The notes under the pieces are model-generated. The model had not been told where the DNA came from. It saw only the letters and a list, made by a program, of their open reading frames with translations, and did not search any database. Source: Arenibacter nanhaiticus (lineage in GTDB: Bacteria > Bacteroidota > Bacteroidia > Flavobacteriales > Flavobacteriaceae). From it: DNA of 64,000 bases. The position numbers were made by a program, and so were the translations under genes. Shown here one piece after another: positions 57,133-64,000 of the stretch; the stretch's first letter is position 1; the number at the start of each line of letters is the position of its first letter. The stretch covers positions 62,001 to 126,000 of the forward strand of contig NZ_FQYX01000009.1 of the NCBI RefSeq assembly GCF_900141935.1, read 5' to 3'.

Positions 57133-58182
57133 TTATTGTATTTCTTTTAAAGCTCTTATCAATTGTTCATTCTCTACAGGTGTACCTACCGTAAACCGCA
57201 AGGTGTTTTCACATAATGGCTGTGTAGTTCTATTTCTGATCACCACTCCTTTTGCCAATAATTTCTCATAACGGTTATTTGCGTCGTCTACTTTTGCCAA
57301 AATAAAATTAGCATGGGAAGGAAAAACCCTGTCAACATAAGGCAGTTCTAACAACGCCTTGGACAAGCAATCGCGTTGTTCTAAAATGGCCGTTATTTCC
57401 TGATTGATAGCTTCCTGGTCCATCAAGCGCTCATAGGCTCTGTGTTGACTAAGCTCATTGACGTTATAGGGTGGCTTAATCTTATTTAAAACGGCAATAA
57501 TTTCGGTCGATGCATAGCAAATACCAAGTCGTATCCCTGCCATACCATAGGCTTTAGACAAGGTCTGGGTGACGACCAAGTTAGGGTACTCTTCTAAACC
57601 ATGGATCCAGCTGTCTTCGGGAGAGAAGTCAATATAAGCTTCATCTACCACGACCAATCCTTTAAAGCTTTGCAACAATTCCTTTACCACTGCTTTTGAA
57701 AAGCTATTGCCGGTAGGATTGTTGGGTGAGCATAGGAAAAGCAGTTTACTATTCTGATCGCTTTTACGTAAAATCTCTGCTACATTAGGCTCAAAACTCT
57801 CCGTTAACAACACCTCTCTATTCTCGATGTTATTGATACCTGAAAGCACTTTATACATCCCATAGGTTGGCGGAAGGCTAATAATATTATCTGTTTTAGG
57901 TTCACAAAAAGCCCTAAAGAGTAAATCTAACACCTCATCACTACCATTCCCAAGGAGTATTTGGGCTGGAGCAACTTTTTTCTGGGTCGCCAACACTGCT
58001 TTTAGGCTTCTTTGTTGTGGATCGGGGTACCTATTGACTCCGTTGTCAAAAGGATTTTCATTGGCGTCTAAAAAAATCATTTTAGAGCCATCCGAAACGT
58101 ATTCGTCACGTGCCGAAGAATACGGGCTTAGTCCTTTGACATTGTCTCGGACCAATTTGTCTATGTTAAAATTTTCTACCAT
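57133..58182 (-). CDS. hisC: Histidinol-phosphate aminotransferase HisC
   Basis: 349 residues from ATG 58182 (a TTG two codons upstream is less likely). Class I/II aminotransferase: LDANENPFDNG, LGNGSDEVLDLL, CSPNNPTGN, VVDEAYIDFS and TLSKAYGMAGIRLG with the PLP Lys. Step 7. Confidence 0.95.
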   Translation of the reverse strand: MVENFNIDKLVRDNVKGLSPYSSARDEYVSDGSKMIFLDANENPFDNGVNRYPDPQQRSLKAVLATQKKVAPAQILLGNGSDEVLDLLFRAFCEPKTDNIISLPPTYGMYKVLSGINNIENREVLLTESFEPNVAEILRKSDQNSKLLFLCSPNNPTGNSFSKAVVKELLQSFKGLVVVDEAYIDFSPEDSWIHGLEEYPNLVVTQTLSKAYGMAGIRLGICYASTEIIAVLNKIKPPYNVNELSQHRAYERLMDQEAINQEITAILEQRDCLSKALLELPYVDRVFPSHANFILAKVDDANNRYEKLLAKGVVIRNRTTQPLCENTLRFTVGTPVENEQLIRALKEIQ

Positions 58183-58238
58183 CTTCAATATGTCGCTACC
58201 AATTAAATAGCCTGTAAAATGTTCTTTTTATTCCGAAT

Positions 58239-59522
58239 TTATTTTAGACTCTTTAACCTTAGGGTTACCGCGTTTTTATGAGCATGCAAGCCTTCGGCTT
58301 CTGCCATAACCTCTATCGTTTTTCCAATTTCAGAAATACCTTCCTTGGATATTTTCTGAAAGGTCATACTTTTCATAAAACTATCTAGATTTACTCCACT
58401 ATACTGTTTTGCGTACCCATTGGTAGGCAAGGTGTGGTTCGTTCCAGAAGCATAATCTCCTGCGCTTTCCGGAGTGTAGTTCCCTATAAAAACCGAACCC
58501 GCATTGCAGGCTTTCTCCAAAAAGAAGGCTTCATTTTCTACACATAAAATATAGTGCTCCGGTCCGTATTCGTTGATAAGATCTGCAGCCGTCTGATCGT
58601 CTTCTACATAAATCAGTTTACTATTTGCTATAGATTTTTCTGCAATAGCCTTTCGCGGCAGGTCTTTAAGTTGCAATGCGACCTCTATTTCTACTGCGTC
58701 GATAAAGTTTTTGGAAGTAGACACCAAAATAACCTGACTATCGGCACCGTGTTCGGCCTGACTCAATAAGTCGGAAGCAACGAAGGCGGCATTGGCCGTA
58801 TCGTCGGCCATCACCAAGAGTTCACTAGGTCCGGCAGGCATATCTATGGCTACCCCAAATTGGGTCGCTAATTGCTTTGCTACGGTAACAAACTGGTTTC
58901 CTGGACCAAAAATCTTATACACCTGCGGAATAGTTTCTGTTCCAAAAGTCATTCCTGCAATAGCCTGTATACCTCCTACTTTAAATATTTTTGTGACCCC
59001 GCAAAGATCGGCTGCATATAAGATTGCCGGATTTACCTTACCTTCCTTACTAGGAGGAGTACACAGTACAATCTCTTGGCATCCAGCTATAGTAGCAGGC
59101 ACCACCAACATAAGAATTGTAGAAAACAAGGGAGCTGTTCCGCCCGGAATATATAAACCTACTTTTTGGACCGGTCGTTTTTCTTGCCAGCAAAGAACAC
59201 CATTAGTAGTTTCTACACTAACTTTTTCGGTCTTTTGAGCTAAGTGAAAGCGCTCTATATTGCCTTTTGCTTGCTGAATAGCCTCTTTAAGTTCTGCTGA
59301 GACCAATTCCTTTGCGGCTTCAATCTCTAAAACAGACACCAAATTGGTATCCATTTTGGCACCGTCAAATTTTTCGGTATATTTTTTAACAATGGCATCG
59401 CCACCGCTTTTTATTTCCTTAAAAACGTTTTTGACAATACCCTCTATATCGGCTACCGTTTGTGTGGGTCTTTTCAAAACCGTTTTCCAATCTTCTCTGA
59501 TCGGGTTATAAATTTTATTCAT
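58239..59522 (-). CDS. hisD: Histidinol dehydrogenase HisD
   Basis: 427 residues. QEKRPVQKVGLYIPGGTAPL, VATDLL-like VASDLLSQAEHGADSQVIL (zinc His and catalytic residues), YGPEHYILC and GNYTPESAGDYASGTNH are the HisD signature. Last two steps, zinc-dependent. Confidence 0.96.
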   Translation of the reverse strand: MNKIYNPIREDWKTVLKRPTQTVADIEGIVKNVFKEIKSGGDAIVKKYTEKFDGAKMDTNLVSVLEIEAAKELVSAELKEAIQQAKGNIERFHLAQKTEKVSVETTNGVLCWQEKRPVQKVGLYIPGGTAPLFSTILMLVVPATIAGCQEIVLCTPPSKEGKVNPAILYAADLCGVTKIFKVGGIQAIAGMTFGTETIPQVYKIFGPGNQFVTVAKQLATQFGVAIDMPAGPSELLVMADDTANAAFVASDLLSQAEHGADSQVILVSTSKNFIDAVEIEVALQLKDLPRKAIAEKSIANSKLIYVEDDQTAADLINEYGPEHYILCVENEAFFLEKACNAGSVFIGNYTPESAGDYASGTNHTLPTNGYAKQYSGVNLDSFMKSMTFQKISKEGISEIGKTIEVMAEAEGLHAHKNAVTLRLKSLK

Positions 59523-59639
59523 TCCTATGCTCCTTTTAGGTTTTTAAGCACCTTAACTAATTAAGACCACTCAAAAACAGCTTTAAAAATCTTCAACAAA
59601 ACTCCTTTCTCATAGGTGTTATCAAAAGGAATAGAATCC

Positions 59640-60497
59640 TTACAACACCATCTTTTCGATCGGACACACCAGAATGCCTTCAGCACCTGCTTTTTTAAGT
59701 TCGTCTATGACCTCCCAAAATTTATCTTTATTGATAACAGTGTGAATAGAACTCCATCCTTCTTCTGCCAAAGGTAAAACGGTAGGGCTTCGCATTCCTG
59801 GAAGGAGCGCAATTACCTCTTCTAGCTTATCATTAGGTGCGTTTAACAGCACATACTTGGACTGCCTAGCTCTAAGGACGGATTGGATTCTAAACTGTAG
59901 TTTTTCGAGCAACAGCTGTCTTTCAGTATCAATCAAGGGAGATACTGCTAATACAGCTTCACTGGTCAGCATGACTTCGACCTCTTTTAAATTGTTTTTA
60001 AACAGCGTACTCCCACTAGAAACTATATCACAAATAGCATCTGCCAATCCAATATTAGGAGCAATTTCTACAGAACCATTGATAATGTGTATATCAGACT
60101 TTACCCCTTTACTTTCCAAATAATTTACGACCGTATTGGGATAGGAAGTAGCTATGCGCTTTCCTTCAAAATCTGTTACATCTTTATATTTTACGGGTTT
60201 GGGAACCGCCAAAGATACTTTACATTTGGAAAAGCCTAATTTTTCTGCTATAGAAATATCACCACCCTTTTCTATAAGAACGTTTTCTCCTATAATCGCA
60301 ATATCTACTACCCCATCCCTTAAATATTGTGGGATATCGCCATTTCTAAGATAAAACACTTCCAGAGGAAAATTCCTTGAACATGCTTTTAGCTGGTCCT
60401 TTCCATTGTCTATGGATATACCACAATCTTTTAAAATCTGTAGTGAATCCTCATTAAGACGTCCACTTTTTTGAATTGCAATCCTAATTTTTTTCAT
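59640..60497 (-). CDS. hisG: ATP phosphoribosyltransferase HisG (long form)
   Basis: 285 residues from ATG 60497. N-terminal RIAIQKSGRLNEDS and YLRNGDIPQYLRDGVVDIAIIG, then the phosphate-binding DAICDIVSSGSTLFKN. C-terminal third domain (EGWSSIHTVINKDKFW, GAEGILVCPIEKMVL) of the regulatory long form, which binds histidine for feedback inhibition. First enzyme gene, behind the leader and terminator. Confidence 0.95.
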   Translation of the reverse strand: MKKIRIAIQKSGRLNEDSLQILKDCGISIDNGKDQLKACSRNFPLEVFYLRNGDIPQYLRDGVVDIAIIGENVLIEKGGDISIAEKLGFSKCKVSLAVPKPVKYKDVTDFEGKRIATSYPNTVVNYLESKGVKSDIHIINGSVEIAPNIGLADAICDIVSSGSTLFKNNLKEVEVMLTSEAVLAVSPLIDTERQLLLEKLQFRIQSVLRARQSKYVLLNAPNDKLEEVIALLPGMRSPTVLPLAEEGWSSIHTVINKDKFWEVIDELKKAGAEGILVCPIEKMVL

Positions 60498-60536
60498 TTT
60501 CAATTTTTAGTTTTTATCTGAGCGAAACAAACAGGC

Positions 60537-60573
60537 AGAAAAAACAAAACCCGTTTGATTGCTCAAACGGGTT
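60537..60573 (-). terminator. Attenuator terminator of the his operon
   Basis: On the minus strand AACCCGTTTGA / TCAAACGGGTT with a 4-base loop, directly followed by TTGTTTTTT. It lies 31 bases after the leader-peptide stop and 40 before hisG, the right place for a transcription attenuator. Confidence 0.85.
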
Positions 60574-60603
60574 AGATTATATTTTAATTACAACAATACA
60601 TTT

Positions 60604-60660
60604 CTATCTCGCTTGATCGCCAGTATGGAAATGATGATGATGTGTATTTTTGTTTTTCAT
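60604..60660 (-). CDS. hisL: His operon leader peptide
   Basis: 18 codons from ATG 60658-60660 to TAG 60604-60606: MKNKNTHHHHFHTGDQAR. Five of six residues from 7 to 12 are His. This is the hallmark of a his leader peptide: when charged tRNA-His is scarce the ribosome stalls on the His codons and changes which RNA hairpin forms, so the operon is read through. Followed by the terminator at 60537-60573. Confidence 0.85.
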   Translation of the reverse strand: MKNKNTHHHHFHTGDQAR

Positions 60661-60667
60661 GACGCCG

Positions 60668-60698
60668 TAAAAGTAGTATATTAACATGTAATTGTCAA
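60668..60698 (-). promoter_or_regulatory. Promoter of the his operon
   Basis: On the minus strand TTG (60696-60698), 20 bases, TACTTTTA (60668-60675), close to TTG/TAnnTTTG. The leader ATG follows after only 7 bases, so the leader mRNA would be almost without a 5' leader. Confidence 0.65.
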
Positions 60699-60738
60699 AT
60701 TTTTATACTACACATTTTTGTGACAGTTTGTTAAATTA

Positions 60739-61554
60739 TTATTGATTCCCCAAAATAAGTGGCAATCCCGAGTCTCCACTCCCTATAACGATTATCTTGG
60801 AGTTTGGAGATTCTGATAATTTTATAGTAGCATCGATCCCCTTATCCTGTAAAATCTTATCAGTTAAGGAAGCACTTAAAATCTGGTTGGCATCTGCCTT
60901 CCCTTGTGCCTCTATACGTACTTTTTCGGCTTCTTTTTGTGCGGTAACAAGTCTAAACTCGTATTCCAAAGACTCTTGTTCTTGCTTAAGTTTTCGCTCA
61001 ATAGCTTCTTTAATAGTCGGAGGCAACGTAACGTCCCTTACCAATATATCGTTTAACTGAATATATTGATCCTCTACTATCTTTTTAGACTCTTCAAATA
61101 TCTCGTGTTGAATAGCATCTCTTTTGCTTGAATACAGTTGCTCAGGCGTGTAACGTCCTACAACACTTCTAGCGGCCGACCTGATCGCAGGCAATAGGAC
61201 TCGTTGCGCGTATTGCTCTCCTTTCTCCTGATGCAATTTCCCTAAAAATTCACGTTTAGGCTCAAACCAAACGGAAGCATCTAGCTTAATATCCAATCCA
61301 TTCGAAGACAGCACATTCATTTTTTCAAAAACCTCTTGTTGTCTTACTTCATAGATAAATACTTTGTTCCACGGGGCGACAATTTGAAAACCTTCTCCTA
61401 AAGGTGGCTCATCAGTAACCACTCCCCCGCCAAAAGTCTTATACAACACCCCGGCCTCTCCCGAGTTAATGGTGATGGCAGATTTTGAAATTAAGATGAT
61501 CACTAAAATAAAGCCGATTATTACGGGTAATGCAATTTTTGGTAATTTGTCCAT
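60739..61554 (-). CDS. Prohibitin-family SPFH-domain protein
   Basis: 271 residues. One N-terminal membrane anchor (about 8-28, IALPVIIGFILVIILISKSA), then an SPFH/band-7 domain (INSGEAGVLYKTFGGGVV, GLDIKLDASVWFEP, RSAARSVVGRYTPEQLYSSK) and a long charged coiled coil (about 170-225, KEAEKVRIEAQGKADANQI). Such proteins form membrane rings that guard proteases or organise membrane patches. Between the BatA-like gene and the his promoter, probably one unit with the former (27 bases apart). Confidence 0.88.
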   Translation of the reverse strand: MDKLPKIALPVIIGFILVIILISKSAITINSGEAGVLYKTFGGGVVTDEPPLGEGFQIVAPWNKVFIYEVRQQEVFEKMNVLSSNGLDIKLDASVWFEPKREFLGKLHQEKGEQYAQRVLLPAIRSAARSVVGRYTPEQLYSSKRDAIQHEIFEESKKIVEDQYIQLNDILVRDVTLPPTIKEAIERKLKQEQESLEYEFRLVTAQKEAEKVRIEAQGKADANQILSASLTDKILQDKGIDATIKLSESPNSKIIVIGSGDSGLPLILGNQ

Positions 61555-61581
61555 TTACTATTTGTATTTATATAATTAATT

Positions 61582-63615
61582 CTACGTTAAACCGTTATAT
61601 TTTCTCAATATCCATTCTATAACCAAAGCAAGGACTATGACTAGCAATATGATTTTAACATCTATCAAAGATACAACAATTTGTTTGCTTTTCTGAATAG
61701 GGCTGTAGCTTTGGTCTGTCCGTAAAATCTCGATCAAATCCGTAATATCCTCAGGAAAAAATAACTCCCCTTTGCTATTATTTGCTAGGCGTTGCAGTTT
61801 TTCATAATTACTCGACAAAAACTGCTTCTCCAAATCAAAGTCCATGATCGTAAAACTTCCCGATCTGCTTATACCCTCATTTTTCTCGGAAACCGTAAAA
61901 CTATAGCTTCCCGGTACTACATCACTGAGATCTGCCTCGTAATGCCTTCCCTGTAAAAGCATTGGCATCTCTTGTTTCGTTGAGCTGCTTTTCTGGAAAA
62001 CTTTTAGCTGAAGGGCCGCGTTGGAGACAAAAGAATACGTTTCATCAAAAAAGCTAGCCTTTATTTTTGCTTTATTGCCACTTTCGTACATCGACTCATA
62101 CTCCAACATAAGCCTGCTTTTATTTTTGGAGCTTGAGAGATACAATATCAGTTTCCCTATAAAATCATCAAAATTTTTAAAATTTGAATCTCTTTTAAAG
62201 GACTGAAGCCTCCATTTCCAAATATTCTCTCCCGACAACAACATATGTATACTGTTATTATCTTCGGTTACAGACAATAACGGACTGTCTTGCCGCTCTC
62301 CCTTGATATACATTTCCAACAAAATATCCTGGGTACCCATAGGACTAAAAGCCCCTACATTACTCTCTAAAGGCGGAAAACCTTCGATATTAAAATCGGA
62401 GATATCGAATTTAGAAAAAGAAGGATCAGAGACTGCAAATATGTCTTGCACCGGATAACCGGTTTCAAACAGATAGTTATTTTGCACCCTGTTCATGAAA
62501 CCCAAGTCCGAATGGGCCCCTAAAACAGTGAAAATATTTGCTTGTTTCTGTTTTGCAAATCTATAAACATTCTCAAAAGCACTGGTTGGCTGATATAACA
62601 CAAACAACTCCATATCTTCTAGACTACTTAAAGCTGCGCTTGATGAAAACAACCTTACAGAACGCTGCTCATTGGAAGCTATGGCCTTCTTTAAAACTCC
62701 GATATCAGGATGTAAAATATCGGAGATAATAGCCACATTGATTTTTTCATCCAACACTTCTACTGTTAGAGCCATTTGATTATTTTCCGTATTTTTTTCA
62801 TTAGGAAAACTACTAGCAACAACCTTTATTTGCTGCAACCCAACCTTATCTGCATCTATATTAACCGAAATGATTTTAGAATTAGAAACTCTAGACAAAG
62901 CCACCCCTTCCTTATAAATTTGCTTTCCGTTACTAAAAACCTGCAATTGAGAAGAAACAGTTCCAAGCCCATCATAAGAAAGATGTATTTCCAAGGGGAA
63001 TTTATTTTTTATGAAGGCATATTTATTAGCATTTAATTGACCAATGCGCACATCCTCATATGTGGTACTGTCTCCCAACACCAGAGGATATATAGGAAAT
63101 CCCTGCCTTTTTCCGTAAAATTCATAATCCTCACCAACGGTCTGATTACCGTCAGACAACAACACAACAGCAGTATTGGTATTAGCATATATTTCATTTA
63201 ATGAAGCCAATGCCTTGGTAATATTAGTGTTTTTCTCTCGAAAGAGTAGCGGAACGGAGTCCTTTAGATAAGCACCAAAACTATATGTTTTTACTTTAAA
63301 CTTATCTTCTAAGGCTTTTATGGAGTTTTTCACCGTATTGATCACCTCCACAGCCTTCACAGAATCACCCTGAACGATAGAGGCTGAATTATCTACCAAA
63401 ACTATCAAGTTAGCCTTTTCTAGACTATAGTTATTGCTATAGAATTTTGGATTCACCAATAACAGAAGTAATCCAAAAACAGCTATAAACCTAAAAAAGG
63501 AAAGAAGACCATAAAGCCGTCCTCCCTTTTTTGTGTTATAAAAATATTGAAACAGCGTTATTGCCAAGGCCGCTAAAGCGGAAAGCAAAATATAAAAAAC
63601 TGTTTCTATTTGCAT
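61582..63615 (-). CDS. BatA-like VWA membrane protein
   Basis: 677 residues. Two hydrophobic segments at the start (about 8-24 and 39-58), then a VWA-like domain: LIVLVDNSASIVQGDS (DxSxS metal motif) and VVLLSDGNQTVGED, a long middle beta-rich part, and a last membrane segment near 650-670. It resembles the aerotolerance-type VWA proteins of Bacteroidota, but no batB/batD genes are beside it. Role unknown. Confidence 0.75.
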   Translation of the reverse strand: MQIETVFYILLSALAALAITLFQYFYNTKKGGRLYGLLSFFRFIAVFGLLLLLVNPKFYSNNYSLEKANLIVLVDNSASIVQGDSVKAVEVINTVKNSIKALEDKFKVKTYSFGAYLKDSVPLLFREKNTNITKALASLNEIYANTNTAVVLLSDGNQTVGEDYEFYGKRQGFPIYPLVLGDSTTYEDVRIGQLNANKYAFIKNKFPLEIHLSYDGLGTVSSQLQVFSNGKQIYKEGVALSRVSNSKIISVNIDADKVGLQQIKVVASSFPNEKNTENNQMALTVEVLDEKINVAIISDILHPDIGVLKKAIASNEQRSVRLFSSSAALSSLEDMELFVLYQPTSAFENVYRFAKQKQANIFTVLGAHSDLGFMNRVQNNYLFETGYPVQDIFAVSDPSFSKFDISDFNIEGFPPLESNVGAFSPMGTQDILLEMYIKGERQDSPLLSVTEDNNSIHMLLSGENIWKWRLQSFKRDSNFKNFDDFIGKLILYLSSSKNKSRLMLEYESMYESGNKAKIKASFFDETYSFVSNAALQLKVFQKSSSTKQEMPMLLQGRHYEADLSDVVPGSYSFTVSEKNEGISRSGSFTIMDFDLEKQFLSSNYEKLQRLANNSKGELFFPEDITDLIEILRTDQSYSPIQKSKQIVVSLIDVKIILLVIVLALVIEWILRKYNGLT

Positions 63616-63692
63616 TATTTTGATCGTTTACTACAACACCTTTTTTGAGTTTTTGTTAAATAGAACAAAACCTAGGTACAACCCATCGCAGT

Positions 63693-64000
63693 TTAGGTTA
63701 ACATACCTCCATCAACATTTAATACTTGTCCTGTGACATAAGCAGATAGGTCCGAAGCAAGGAACAAACAAGCGTTCGCTACATCTTCCGGAGCGCCTCC
63801 TCTTTTTAAAGGAATTCCGTCTCTCCACCCTTGTACTACCTTTTCATCTAACTTATCGGTCATCTCAGTTTCGATAAATCCTGGTGCAATAGCATTACAT
63901 CTAATATTTCTTGAACCTAATTCTAGGGCTATAGATTTTGTAAACCCAATCATACCTGCTTTAGAAGCCGCGTAATTAGATTGACCAGCATTACCCTTAA
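63693..64000 (-). CDS. fabG: 3-oxoacyl-ACP reductase FabG (5' part outside window)
   Basis: The frame stays open to the window edge (about 102 codons seen). [16 protein letters not shown] carries the catalytic Tyr and Lys of short-chain dehydrogenases; [19 protein letters not shown] and [13 protein letters not shown] are FabG hallmarks. Reduces 3-oxoacyl-ACP in fatty-acid synthesis. The start and the NADPH-binding motif lie to the right of the window. Confidence 0.92.
   Translation of the reverse strand, partial: KGNAGQSNYAASKAGMIGFTKSIALELGSRNIRCNAIAPGFIETEMTDKLDEKVVQGWRDGIPLKRGGAPEDVANACLFLASDLSAYVTGQVLNVDGGMLT

Overview
This 64 kb window is chromosomal DNA of a marine-type Flavobacteriaceae (phylum Bacteroidota); I do not name a species. 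The signs are AT-rich DNA, several TAnnTTTG-type -7 promoter elements, a short primary sigma factor without region 1.1, a SusC/SusD pair with a hybrid-two-component-type regulator, a his operon with a fused hisIE and a bifunctional hisB, and many small lipoproteins.

Layout. 1-3980: the end of a metallophosphoesterase, recQ, and an ECF-type sigma factor paired with a membrane protein. 3981-6278: about 2 kb without intact genes, holding degenerate copies of a long repeat that ends in a palindrome-like TTAACATTATGTAAAATA motif, one copy of an 80-bp GC-rich structured repeat, and the decayed tail of a TonB-dependent receptor. 6386-15231 (minus strand): a molybdenum-hydroxylase cluster, with an IorA/IorB-like enzyme followed by moaD, moaA, mobA, moeB(-rhodanese), moeA, an XdhC-like factor and a MocA-like cytidylyltransferase. 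moaC and moaE are not in the window. 15538-17619 (plus strand): a von Willebrand A lipoprotein and an OmpA-like lipoprotein. 17710-29646 (minus strand): a SusCD locus with a metallophosphoesterase, a GDPD-alkaline phosphatase fusion and a 1239-residue regulator whose phospho-acceptor residues appear to be lost. I read it as a phosphoester-scavenging locus.

30096-46872 is mostly housekeeping: a one-domain DEAD-like protein, menB, a glycosyltransferase, an SF2 helicase, a GhrA-like reductase, rpoD, an M19 dipeptidase, a thioesterase, cysE-cysM, dps, corA and truA. 47448-48789 holds two related small membrane-protein genes. The second is broken by one in-frame TAA, and a copy of the 80-bp repeat lies between them. 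48812-51473 is a MoxR-type ATPase with a VWA protein. 52899-60698 is the complete his operon (order G-D-C-B-H-A-F-IE, read leftward), preceded by a leader peptide carrying HHHHFH and a strong intrinsic terminator: a classical attenuator seldom described in Bacteroidota. The window ends with a prohibitin-family protein, a BatA-like VWA membrane protein and the 3' part of a fabG-type reductase.

The most interesting items are the his attenuator with its nearly leaderless promoter, the apparently phosphorylation-dead SusCD regulator with paired TTAGGGGCA sites in front of susC, the three-copy 80-bp structured element, and the decayed palindrome-ended repeat array. All calls come from reading the sequence and from knowledge of the families; no database search was run.
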